From contig JAERSO010000021.1 of the NCBI GenBank assembly GCA_016845585.1, positions 1 to 34,569 on the forward strand: 34,569 nt of DNA. The letters are read 5' to 3'. The notes beneath the pieces were generated by a model. It saw nothing but the letters and a program-made list of their open reading frames with translations. It was not told the origin of the DNA and ran no database searches. Each line of letters starts with the position of its first letter. Positions within the stretch are counted from its first letter, which is position 1. Shown in pieces: positions 1 through 7,189 of this stretch. The stretch is from Acidimicrobiaceae bacterium. Lineage in GTDB: Bacteria; Actinomycetota; Acidimicrobiia; Acidimicrobiales; Aldehydirespiratoraceae. The position numbers and the translations under genes were made by a program.

Positions 1-77
1 GTCTCGTGCCCGAGCCGTCGGGCGGTGCGGATGACTCGGCGGGCGATTTCGCCCCGGTTGGCGATCAGCAGGCGCAT
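1..77 (-). CDS. Biotin carboxylase subunit of an acyl-CoA carboxylase, N-terminal fragment
   Basis: Only the first 25 codons lie in the window; the gene continues past the left edge. The start reads MRLLIANRGEIARRV, the typical N-terminus of the biotin carboxylase (alpha) subunit of acetyl-, propionyl- or methylcrotonyl-CoA carboxylases, which carboxylates biotin using ATP and bicarbonate. The ATG is four bases after the stop of the upstream carboxyltransferase gene, so the two subunits are co-transcribed and probably translationally coupled. Which acyl-CoA the complex uses cannot be told from this fragment; the neighbouring beta subunit suggests methylcrotonyl-CoA. The biotin carrier domain, if fused, lies outside the window. 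Confidence 0.88.
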   Translation of the reverse strand, partial: MRLLIANRGEIARRVIRTARRLGHE

Positions 78-81
78 GACA

Positions 82-1704
82 TCACATCCGATACACCAGG
101 CCGGGGCCGGGTGCGGGTTCGTCTTGACGGGCAGCGATGGCGAGACAGAGTCCGAGCGCATCGCGGGTGTCGACCGGATCGATCAGGCCGTCGTCCCACA
201 AACGGGACGTGGCGTAGTACGGATCGGACTGGGTCTCGTACTGGTCGCGGATCTCCGCGCGGATCGCGGCGATCTCCTCATCGGTGGTCTCCGCCCCCTT
301 CATACCGCCGAGGCGGATGTCGACGAGCACGGTCTCCGCGGTGTCGGCGGCCATCGTGGCGATCCGGGAGTTGGGCCAGGCGAAGAGCATCCGGGGGTTG
401 AAGCCTCGCCCACACATGCCGTAGTTGCCGGCGCCGTAGGAGCCGCCGATCAGCACGGTGTACTTCGGCACGGTGGCGTTGGCCACCGCGGCCACCATCT
501 TGGCGCCGTTCTTGGCGATGCCACCGACCTCGGAGTCACGCCCGACCATGTAGCCCGACGTGTTTTGCAGGAAGAGCAGCGGGATCCGGCGTTGCTCGCA
601 GAGTTCGATGAAGTGGGTGGCCTTGAGAGCGGCCTCGCTGAAGATGATCCCGTTGTTGGCAATGATGCCGACGAGGTGACCCCAGATCCGAGCGAAGCCG
701 ACGATGATCGACTCGCCCCACTCGGGCTTGAACGCCGAGAACTCCGAGCCATCGACCATGCGAGCGATGATCTCGGTGGCGTCGAAGGGGATGCGATCGT
801 CGGCGGAGATGATGCCGTAGATCTCTCCGGCGTCGTAGAGCGGCGCCTTGGGTTCCTGCCAGTCGGCCCACGACTGCCGATCGGCGATGGCACGCTGGTT
901 CGTGGTCTCGCAGATCTCGCGGAGCTTGCCGTAGGCCTCCTGCTCGCTGGCCGCCATGTAGTCGCTCACGCCGGACTGGCGAGTGTGGAGTTCGGCGCCG
1001 CCGAGGTCATCGGGCTCGATGATCTCGCCGAGCGCTGCCTTCACGATCGGGGGACCGCCGAGGAAGATCCGACCGATTCCCTCGACCATGATGACCTCAT
1101 CGCTGAGGGCGGGTACGTACGCGCCCCCGGCCGTGCATCCGCCGAGCACGACCGAGAGCTGGGGGAGGCCTTGGGCCGACAGGCGAGCCTGTCGGTAGAA
1201 CGAGCCGCCGAAGTGGTCCTTGTCCGGGAAGATCTCGTCCTGCAGAGGCAGGAAGGCGCCGCCGGAGTCGACGAGGTAGATCACGCCGAGTCCGTTTTCC
1301 TCCGCGATCTCCTGGGCCCGCACATGCTTCTTGATCGCCATCGGGACGAGCGACCCGCCCTTCAGAGTGGCGTCGTTGGCGATGAAGACGTAGGGGGCAC
1401 CCTGGACAATGCCGATGCCGGTGACGATTCCGGCCCCGGGCACCTCGTCGTTGTACTGGCCGTGACCGGCGAGCGTGGAGAACTCGAGAAACGGCGTGTT
1501 GTGGTCGCTGACGAGGTCGATGCGATCGCGCACCATGACCTTTCCCCGGGCCAGGTGTCGCTCGATCGAACGTTCGCGGCCCTGGCCGCCGTCGATTGCC
1601 GACTGCATCCGCTCCTTGAGTGTGGTGACCAGCGATTCGTAGGCGGTGGCGTTCTCCGCGAACGTGGCACCGCCGGTGTCGATTCGTGATTCGATCGGTC
1701 TCAT
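82..1704 (-). CDS. Acyl-CoA carboxylase beta subunit (carboxyltransferase), methylcrotonyl-CoA carboxylase type
   Basis: A 540-residue carboxyltransferase that moves the carboxyl group from biotin to an acyl-CoA. Crotonase-fold halves are complete. The stretch LVDSGGAFLPLQDEIFPD, followed by GGCTAGGAYVPALSD and IFLGGPPIVKAA, closely resembles methylcrotonyl-CoA carboxylase beta subunits of leucine degradation, and the length matches that family (about 535-540). The start was placed at ATG 1704 because the protein begins MRPIESRIDTGG there and the ATG overlaps the TetR stop codon (ATGA), the normal arrangement for coupled genes; longer open frame upstream lies inside the TetR gene. The biotin carboxylase follows after four bases. 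Substrate assignment is inferred from similarity; geranyl-CoA or other branched acyl-CoAs remain possible. Confidence 0.9.
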   Translation of the reverse strand: MRPIESRIDTGGATFAENATAYESLVTTLKERMQSAIDGGQGRERSIERHLARGKVMVRDRIDLVSDHNTPFLEFSTLAGHGQYNDEVPGAGIVTGIGIVQGAPYVFIANDATLKGGSLVPMAIKKHVRAQEIAEENGLGVIYLVDSGGAFLPLQDEIFPDKDHFGGSFYRQARLSAQGLPQLSVVLGGCTAGGAYVPALSDEVIMVEGIGRIFLGGPPIVKAALGEIIEPDDLGGAELHTRQSGVSDYMAASEQEAYGKLREICETTNQRAIADRQSWADWQEPKAPLYDAGEIYGIISADDRIPFDATEIIARMVDGSEFSAFKPEWGESIIVGFARIWGHLVGIIANNGIIFSEAALKATHFIELCEQRRIPLLFLQNTSGYMVGRDSEVGGIAKNGAKMVAAVANATVPKYTVLIGGSYGAGNYGMCGRGFNPRMLFAWPNSRIATMAADTAETVLVDIRLGGMKGAETTDEEIAAIRAEIRDQYETQSDPYYATSRLWDDGLIDPVDTRDALGLCLAIAARQDEPAPGPGLVYRM

Positions 1705-2303
1705 GCGGCAGCCTCCTGTGCGAGTCCGTCCCAGAACTGGTTGGTGATGGCGGTGGCGAGGTCGTCGAGGTTGCCCCGGCCCGAGTCGAACCATTCGACG
1801 CTCGCGTTCATCGCGCCGAAGAGGAGCAGGCGATGCAGGCCGAGCGGCGCGGAGTCGTCGATGGCGCCGGCGGTCACGAGCTCGCCGAGGAGGTCGGTCC
1901 ACATTGCCTCGTAGGCATCGCGTACGGGCACGATCGCCTCACGGACCTCCGCCGGCGCGGTCCGAAAGGCGGTGACATGGGCCGCCGTGTAGGGGCCGTT
2001 CTCGAACAGGGCCGCGAGGTGGGCTCGAACATGGGCACCGACACGGTCACGCGCCGGCTGATCGCCGGTCGCCTCCGCAGCCTCGTTGAAGGCGCGGACC
2101 ATGACCTCGATTCCGCGGTCGAAGATGGCGGCGAGCAGTTCGTTCTTGGAACCGAAGTGGTAGTAGAGCGAGCCCGCTTTCATCCCCACCAGATCGGCGA
2201 TCTGGCGGAGTGACGCCCCGTCCACACCTCGTTCGATGAACAGTTCAGCGGCGACATCCATGATCCGCTGCTTGCCTGCGGGGGCGTTCGTCGTCACGGC
2301 CAT
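1701..2303 (-). CDS. TetR-family regulator of the acyl-CoA carboxylase operon
   Basis: A 200-residue protein with an N-terminal TetR helix-turn-helix (about residues 12-58; ASLRQIADLVGMKAGSLYYH and FGSKNELL are characteristic) and a C-terminal ligand-binding domain of the TetR_C type. It is the first gene of an operon with the carboxyltransferase and biotin carboxylase, overlapping the next gene by four bases. The promoter carries a perfect 18-base palindrome between its -35 and -10 elements, so the protein very probably represses its own operon; the inducer would plausibly be an acyl-CoA of the degraded substrate (inference). The mRNA appears leaderless: the -10 hexamer TAGGTT is six bases before the ATG. 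Confidence 0.9.
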   Translation of the reverse strand: MAVTTNAPAGKQRIMDVAAELFIERGVDGASLRQIADLVGMKAGSLYYHFGSKNELLAAIFDRGIEVMVRAFNEAAEATGDQPARDRVGAHVRAHLAALFENGPYTAAHVTAFRTAPAEVREAIVPVRDAYEAMWTDLLGELVTAGAIDDSAPLGLHRLLLFGAMNASVEWFDSGRGNLDDLATAITNQFWDGLAQEAAA

Positions 2304-2338
2304 GGAAGAAACCTACCTAACGGCCGTTAGGTCGTCAA
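2304..2338 (-). promoter_or_regulatory. Promoter of the TetR-carboxylase operon with an embedded operator
   Basis: On the minus strand TTGACG (2333-2338) and TAGGTT (2310-2315) are separated by exactly 17 bases, and the -10 is six bases from the ATG at 2303. A perfect 18-base palindrome ACCTAACGGCCGTTAGGT occupies 2315-2332, filling the spacer and touching the -10. A dimeric repressor bound there would block RNA polymerase directly. Binding by the adjacent TetR is inferred from position. Confidence 0.82.
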
Positions 2339-2382
2339 GAGGCCGGGACCTCGGCCCCTACTCACACCGGGTCGAACGTGCC

Positions 2383-2388
2383 TACGTT
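2383..2388 (+). promoter_or_regulatory. -10 element for the universal stress protein gene, leaderless start
   Basis: TACGTT followed by six bases and then the ATG at 2395. No good -35 is visible. The position repeats the pattern seen at many starts in this window and supports the choice of ATG 2395. Confidence 0.5.
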
Positions 2389-2394
2389 GACCAC

Positions 2395-3249
2395 ATGTAC
2401 CAGCGAATTTTCGTCCCCGTTGATGGCTCGCAGCGTTCGTGGGATGTCGTCGAACCGGCGGCAGCTCTGGCCGGCCGTTGGGACTGCCCTCTTGAGATCG
2501 TCTCCGTCGTTCGCTTCGAGTCCGTTCGAAGCCAGGTGGAAATCGAGATGCGCCAGCAGGTGGAAGCCGCCGATTGGCCGACCGACACCACCGCCACCGT
2601 CCTCGCCGGTATCGACCGATCCCCGGGCGAGTTCGTCGCCGAACTCGTCAACCAGACACCCGGTTCACTCGTGGTGATGTCGACCACCGGTCATGGCCGG
2701 AGTGCGGCCATCCTGGGCAGCACGGCGAATGAGATCATCGCGCACACCACGACTCCCGTCCTCCTGTACGGGCCCCACGCGAAGACCGCGGCCCTGAAGG
2801 GTGATGCCCTTGTGCTCGCTGTGGACGGAACGTCCCGGTCCGAGGAAGCGGTCGGGCTCGCCGGCGCATGGGCGGTCGGACTCCATGTGGAGCCGTGGGT
2901 CGTCACCGTGGTGAACCCCGACGTGGAGCGTCCAGTTGACGCTGCCGAAGACGTCACCGCGCAACACGTTGCCCGCCGCCTGGTGAGTCTCACCGGCAGA
3001 GAGGTTCAGTTCGAGACGTTGCACGATCGCCGTCCGGCGGTTGCCCTCACGGACTTCGCCTCCACTGTCGATGCTGCGCTCCTGATCGAGGCCACGCATG
3101 CTCGTGAAGGCGCCGACAGGCTCCGTCACGGCAGCGTTGCCATGGCGTCCGTCCGCCACGCCCGGGTTCCGGTTCTGCTGATCCACGGCGTTGGCGGAAC
3201 CCCCGGCCGACTCGACTTACGCGACGACGACTACCAGTACTCCTCGTAG
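2395..3249 (+). CDS. Tandem universal stress protein (UspA family)
   Basis: A 284-residue protein made of two Usp domains (about 1-132 and 137-284). Domain 1 starts with the usual RIFVPVDGS and carries the nucleotide-binding signature GHGRSAAILGSTA around residues 99-111, so it should bind ATP. Domain 2 (ALVLAVDGTSRSEEA onward) has a weaker signature, GSVAMASVRHARVPVLLI, and may not bind nucleotide. Tandem Usp proteins of this size are common in actinobacteria and act in hypoxia or stationary-phase responses, but the specific role here is unknown. The ATG at 2395 was chosen because the Usp fold begins there and a -10 element sits just upstream; the frame is open further 5' but that part is antisense to TetR. 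The 3' end overlaps the convergent flavoprotein gene by 19 bases. Confidence 0.88.
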   Translation: MYQRIFVPVDGSQRSWDVVEPAAALAGRWDCPLEIVSVVRFESVRSQVEIEMRQQVEAADWPTDTTATVLAGIDRSPGEFVAELVNQTPGSLVVMSTTGHGRSAAILGSTANEIIAHTTTPVLLYGPHAKTAALKGDALVLAVDGTSRSEEAVGLAGAWAVGLHVEPWVVTVVNPDVERPVDAAEDVTAQHVARRLVSLTGREVQFETLHDRRPAVALTDFASTVDAALLIEATHAREGADRLRHGSVAMASVRHARVPVLLIHGVGGTPGRLDLRDDDYQYSS

Positions 3250-4985
3250 TGGATGTTGCCGGGCTGGCCTCGACGATTCAGCACGAATCCGCGCTCGGTG
3301 AGGATCTGCACCACGCCGAGCGTCTCCGGGAACTCGAGGCCGTCCTCGCCCTCCTCGGGGAGGCCGATCATGGCCGGGTTGCCACAGAGGTACACGTTCG
3401 TGGTGTCCGGATGCAGCGTGACGCCGAACCTCGTCAATTCGTCTGACTGCAGGAGATCCTGGATGTAGCGCTTCGGCACATCGGACTCCCGTGTCGGCAG
3501 CGGCACATAGTGGTAGTTCGGATAGCGGTCTTCGAGCGTGCGGTGCGCCTCCATGTAGCCGAGGTCGGCCCACTGTCGCACCGAGACGGCGGACACGATC
3601 GGCCCGTGATGGCCCTTGCGGAGGAGTTCGATCGCCATCGCGTTGTGCGGCGCCTCGCCGGTGCCGGTCGAGAGCAGCACTACCGCCGACGACGGATCAT
3701 CGACAGCCGCGAGCGTGTACCGACCGGTGACCTTCGGGCCGAGATAGATGCGATCGCCTGGTCGCTTCAGCGCCAGGCGGGGCGTGAGTTCCGGGACATT
3801 GTCCTCGGTCGGAGGCACCAGGACGATGTAGAACTCGAGTTCGTCGAGCCCGGCCTCATCGGCCAGGTATCCCTGGTCGTCGAAGATGCGCGAGCTGATG
3901 GAGTACGAGCGCCGCACCAGGCGATCCCAGCGAGCATCGAGATTGGGATCGACGGCATCGTCCACCCGCGGCTCCCAGAAGCCCAGACCGAGTGTTGCGT
4001 ACTGGCCAGGCACGAAGGAGGTTCCGCCTTGGTCGGGCTTGACGCGCAGCACCCACAAGTCGGAATGCGTGGGCTCGAAGTGGGTGATGACAGCGTTGTA
4101 GTGCTCCTCGCGGAGTTCTTCGAGGACACCCGTGTTGCGTTGGCGTCGATGCAGGCTCGACGGTTCGGGTCCGACCTCGAGTTCAGGGAAACACGCGGCC
4201 GCGATGTCGCGGCCGGCGCGCCAGCCCGGGGTCGTGGTCGGGACGCAGTCGCCTTCGGGCTCGCCGACGAACCAGACCAGCCCGGTTGCCATTGCCTCGT
4301 CGGTGGCGCCGACGTCCTCGGGCAGCAGCGTCTCGCGCAGCGACGAGAACACGACCTGGTCGACCTGGAGGTCGGGTGTGCGGCGATCGTTGAAGTACGC
4401 CATCGGATAGCCATCGACCTCGCCGATCTGGTCGGGGACCGATCGGTAGAGGATCGTGGCGCGACGCTCGCGCTCGAGTCGACGCAACAGATTGTCCCCG
4501 GCGGGCGACAGGCGGGTCGGGTCCATGCCGCCGGCGGCGAGAACGACACGAGCACCGGTGGCGGCGACGGTGGCCGTGATCTCGACGGCGTGATCGGTGT
4601 ACCCGACGACGAGAACGTCGTGGTCGACGACATGGTCGAGTTCGACGATCTCGTCGATGTGAACGCGATCGTTCTCCGTGACCGGGATCGGTGGCTCCCA
4701 GTCGGGTCGCCGCCGACGATCGGCGACCAGACAGCAGCGGGTGCGGTACTCCTGCTTGTTGGTGCGGACGAGCACACGGTCAGGACCAACGGCCTCGATC
4801 GATTCCACACACTCGCCGTAGCCGATGTCGAGCTCGTTCTCGCCCACCAGTTCGGGAAAGCTGACGTGATGGTGCTCCTCGATGATGCGGACCAGCGGAA
4901 GTCCTTGGCGCAGCGAGGAGACGGCCACCGAGAGGCCGCCGGCAAGGCCGCCGACGATCACCAGGTCGTAGTCGTGAGAACTCAT
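3231..4985 (-). CDS. Two-domain flavoprotein: degenerate thioredoxin-reductase-like module fused to ferredoxin-NADP reductase
   Basis: A 584-residue protein. Residues 1 to about 285 resemble the FAD/NAD fold of thioredoxin-reductase-like enzymes (DYDLVIVGGLAGGLSVAV, and a second strand-turn VLVVGYTDHAVEITATVAA), but the first glycine motif is not the usual GxGxxG and no CxxC redox pair is seen. Residues about 300-584 form an FNR-type module: the FAD motif RRSYSISS, the NADP motif STGTGEAP, YLCGNPAMIG, and a terminal PGNIHYEEYW whose last aromatic residue matches the flavin-stacking end of bacterial Fpr enzymes. The FNR half should pass electrons between NADPH and a ferredoxin or flavodoxin; the role of the N-terminal half is unknown. 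It is a single gene with no operon partner, with a -10 element GATACT seven bases before the ATG. Confidence 0.78.
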   Translation of the reverse strand: MSSHDYDLVIVGGLAGGLSVAVSSLRQGLPLVRIIEEHHHVSFPELVGENELDIGYGECVESIEAVGPDRVLVRTNKQEYRTRCCLVADRRRRPDWEPPIPVTENDRVHIDEIVELDHVVDHDVLVVGYTDHAVEITATVAATGARVVLAAGGMDPTRLSPAGDNLLRRLERERRATILYRSVPDQIGEVDGYPMAYFNDRRTPDLQVDQVVFSSLRETLLPEDVGATDEAMATGLVWFVGEPEGDCVPTTTPGWRAGRDIAAACFPELEVGPEPSSLHRRQRNTGVLEELREEHYNAVITHFEPTHSDLWVLRVKPDQGGTSFVPGQYATLGLGFWEPRVDDAVDPNLDARWDRLVRRSYSISSRIFDDQGYLADEAGLDELEFYIVLVPPTEDNVPELTPRLALKRPGDRIYLGPKVTGRYTLAAVDDPSSAVVLLSTGTGEAPHNAMAIELLRKGHHGPIVSAVSVRQWADLGYMEAHRTLEDRYPNYHYVPLPTRESDVPKRYIQDLLQSDELTRFGVTLHPDTTNVYLCGNPAMIGLPEEGEDGLEFPETLGVVQILTERGFVLNRRGQPGNIHYEEYW

Positions 4986-4992
4986 GGCGCCG

Positions 4993-4998
4993 AGTATC
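4993..4998 (-). promoter_or_regulatory. -10 element for the FNR-fusion flavoprotein
   Basis: Minus-strand GATACT lies seven bases before the ATG at 4985, one mismatch from TATACT. A leaderless transcript is inferred. Confidence 0.45.
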
Positions 4999-5013
4999 CC
5001 CCGCCCGGCGTTG

Positions 5014-5844
5014 TTAGCGCCACGCCAGAATCTCGGTATTGGGGATCATGAAGAAGCCGCTCGGCTCACGCCCCCAGTCCCGAAACGCCTCGGCGATCGC
5101 GTCCAGGTCATCGGCGGTGGCCAAACCCATGTCGACGGCATGCGTGGCGAAATCCGATCGCAGCGCACGTTCGGCCCATGTCCCTGCCCAGAAGTCGCGG
5201 CGCTCCGGCGTGGCGTAGGTCCATGCGTCCGCGCCCGGATCGATGGTGTCGAAGCCGGCGTCGAGCACCCATCCGAGCAGATGGCGGCCGGCATTCGGGT
5301 CGACGCCGAGGTTTGCCCCCATCGCCTGATAGATCGTCATCCACCGCGTGAGCATCGGGTGCTCGGGTGCCCAGGTCATTCCGCCGTAGTCGGCGTCGCG
5401 CACGGCGAGAACGCCGCCGGGACGAAGGACACGTCGCATCTCGCGCAATGCGGCCACCGGCTCGCGCAGGTGTTGGAGCACCTGATGGGCGTGGACGATG
5501 TCGAAGGAGGCGTCGTCGTAGGCCAAGGCGTACACATCGCCGGTCTCGAAGGTGAGGTTCTCGAGCCCTCCGGGGATGCTCGCCCGGGCACGCTCGACGA
5601 TCTCGGGTATCGGTTCGATCCCGATGACGGAACCGGGTGACACGCGAGCGGCCAGCCCGATGGTGATCGATCCGGGTCCGCTCCCCACATCGAGGATGTC
5701 GGCACCGGAATGAAGGTGGGGGGTCAGGTAGGCGGCAGAGTTCTCGACGGTGCGGGCGCCGTGTGATCGAAGCACCGACTCATGGTGCCCGTGCGCGTAA
5801 TCGTCGGGGAGACTGTCGTCCGGGGGACTGTCTTCTGATTGCAT
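5014..5844 (-). CDS. Class I SAM-dependent methyltransferase
   Basis: A 276-residue methyltransferase of the UbiE/type 11 kind. Motif I is DVGSGPGSITIGLA (residues 52-65), followed by the acidic loop GIEPIPE, motif II-like FETGDVYALAYDD and the conserved DIVHAHQVLQHLREPVAAL and LRPGGVLAVRD strands. The C-terminal part (FWAGTWAERALRSDFATHAV) is a helical lid often seen in small-molecule methyltransferases. The acceptor is not evident. It is transcribed divergently from the YeeE-like transporter, with only 29 bases between the two start codons, so they may share control. The downstream flavoprotein lies 28 bases beyond its stop on the same strand but has its own promoter. Confidence 0.85.
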   Translation of the reverse strand: MQSEDSPPDDSLPDDYAHGHHESVLRSHGARTVENSAAYLTPHLHSGADILDVGSGPGSITIGLAARVSPGSVIGIEPIPEIVERARASIPGGLENLTFETGDVYALAYDDASFDIVHAHQVLQHLREPVAALREMRRVLRPGGVLAVRDADYGGMTWAPEHPMLTRWMTIYQAMGANLGVDPNAGRHLLGWVLDAGFDTIDPGADAWTYATPERRDFWAGTWAERALRSDFATHAVDMGLATADDLDAIAEAFRDWGREPSGFFMIPNTEILAWR

Positions 5845-5873
5845 ACGGCACCGTTTCCCGGCACCATGTCCGG

Positions 5874-6353
5874 ATGTTCGATCTATTGCCCGACCGCCTC
5901 GAGTGGTACTACGGCGGCCCGGTCCTCGGGCTGCTCATCGTAGGACTCTTCATCCTGGCCAACCAGCCCCTCGGCGCGAGCGGCGCCTACGTGCAGACCT
6001 CGGGCCTGATCCGCCGCCGTGACGGCGTCGTGACGTGGCGCGTCTGGTACTTCGTCGGCATGTTCGTCGGGGGCTTCCTCGTCACCCAGATCATGCGTGA
6101 GGGTGCCGAGATTCGCTCGGGCTACGACTCGCTGCGCGACGTCTTCCCACTCCCGGTGGTCATTCCGCTGGTGTTCGTCGGTGCCTCGCTCCTCGGCTAC
6201 GGCGCGGCGATGGCGGGCGGCTGTACGTCGGGTCACGGGATGTGCGGCACCGCACAGCGCAGTCCGGCGAGCGCGGCGGTCACGGCCACGTTCATGGTCA
6301 CCGCCATCGGTACCACGCTCATCCTGCGCGTCCTGACGGGAGGCGACCTGTGA
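5874..6353 (+). CDS. YeeE/YedE-family sulfur transporter, first half
   Basis: A 159-residue membrane protein with about four hydrophobic segments and the signature GGCTSGHGMCG at residues 115-125, which contains the cysteines that pass thiosulfate or persulfide-type sulfur through YeeE family channels. Full YeeE proteins have two such halves in one chain; here the halves are separate genes overlapping by GTGA at 6350. ATG 5874 was chosen because the hydrophobic protein starts there (MFDLLPDRLEWYYGG); upstream in-frame sequence is antisense to the methyltransferase. The substrate (thiosulfate, sulfide-derived sulfur or similar) is inferred from the family. Confidence 0.87.
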   Translation: MFDLLPDRLEWYYGGPVLGLLIVGLFILANQPLGASGAYVQTSGLIRRRDGVVTWRVWYFVGMFVGGFLVTQIMREGAEIRSGYDSLRDVFPLPVVIPLVFVGASLLGYGAAMAGGCTSGHGMCGTAQRSPASAAVTATFMVTAIGTTLILRVLTGGDL

Positions 6354-6799
6354 AGCTGAACCTGATCGGTCTCCTCTTCGGTGCGGCGTTCGGCGGCGTC
6401 CTCGCCGCCTCCAACCTGCACGAGTACGACACCATCCACGCGATGCTCCGTTTCGACGAGCTCGACGTCTACTTCTTCATGGGCTCCGCGATCGCCGTTT
6501 CGTTGCCGTTGCTGTGGCTCCTCGAGAAGCGTGGCGTCAACACCCCGTTCGGCGGGCAGCTCGCCCTGTCCCGCTCGATGCCCGAGAAGCATCACTGGCA
6601 GGGCGGAGCCCTCTTCGGTGTCGGTTGGGCCCTGGCCGGCACGTGCCCCGCACCGGCGCTCGTCATGCTGTCCTCCGGTGCCCTCCTCAGCCTCGTGGCA
6701 ATCCCGGGGATCTTCCTCGGGCTCCGGCTGCGTGAGCGCCAGACCTCGGGTTCGGTTGCCGCGGGTGACGGCGAACACCGGGAGTCCGTGTCAGTCTGA
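6350..6799 (+). CDS. YeeE/YedE-family sulfur transporter, second half (DUF6691-like)
   Basis: A 149-residue membrane protein with about four hydrophobic segments. GTCPAPALV at residues 97-105 corresponds to the second cysteine motif of YeeE/YedE proteins, and HHWQGGALFGVGWALAG just before it is the conserved helix of this half. It starts at GTG 6350, overlapping the stop codon of the first half by four bases, so both halves should be made in equal amounts and form one pore. The C-terminal 20 residues are polar and probably cytoplasmic. Confidence 0.86.
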   Translation: MKLNLIGLLFGAAFGGVLAASNLHEYDTIHAMLRFDELDVYFFMGSAIAVSLPLLWLLEKRGVNTPFGGQLALSRSMPEKHHWQGGALFGVGWALAGTCPAPALVMLSSGALLSLVAIPGIFLGLRLRERQTSGSVAAGDGEHRESVSV

Positions 6800-6803
6800 C
6801 CCG

Positions 6804-7178
6804 GTGACACAACCCACCACCATCACGCTCGAGGGCTGGACCGGTCCGTGGCCCAATGACGACAAGGACGCCAACTTCAAGGCGGAGATCGCCGCACATG
6901 CGCATCTCGATCCACTGTCGACGATCGGGAATCTGAGCAACAGCATCGACGTGCCGATCGGATCGATCGTGCACTACATCCTGTGCCGCTGGGCCAGCGA
7001 AGGCAGTAGCGGCCTCCTCGAACTCGGCCCCCGGATGGCCCGGCGCCTCCGTGAGCCGTTCCGTGACGCGGAGGAAGCCGACTCCGATGAGGCTCGCCTC
7101 GCCGCCTACGAGCAGGTGCGCCAGATGATCGAGTGGCTCAACGTGCCCCTGGACAATCCCGAGACGTATCCCGGCTAG
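6804..7178 (+). CDS. Small conserved protein, possibly DUF6027 family
   Basis: A 124-residue soluble protein starting at GTG 6804, five bases after the transporter stop, so it belongs to the same operon. It begins TQPTTITLEGWTGPWPNDD and contains the stretches IDVPIGSIVHYILCRWASEG and LRQ-like YEQVRQMIEWLNVPL near the end. It has no cysteines in a redox pair, no membrane segment and no catalytic motif I can name; the middle looks like a small helical domain with a DNA-binding-like IPIGSIVHYIL helix pair. I recall similar actinobacterial proteins annotated DUF6027 but cannot verify that here. Its place next to the sulfur transporter hints at an accessory or regulatory role, which is inference. 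Confidence 0.7.
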   Translation: MTQPTTITLEGWTGPWPNDDKDANFKAEIAAHAHLDPLSTIGNLSNSIDVPIGSIVHYILCRWASEGSSGLLELGPRMARRLREPFRDAEEADSDEARLAAYEQVRQMIEWLNVPLDNPETYPG

Positions 7179-7189
7179 CCGTCGTGTGC

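Noticed and set aside
25..1689. Long open frame on the plus strand opposite the carboxyltransferase gene
   Set aside because: Mirror frame of a high-GC gene with clear homology on the minus strand; the translation has no recognisable domain.
3510..5051. 513-codon plus-strand frame opposite the FNR-fusion flavoprotein
   Set aside because: Antisense shadow; composition rich in Val/Asp/Arg typical of such frames, and no motif.
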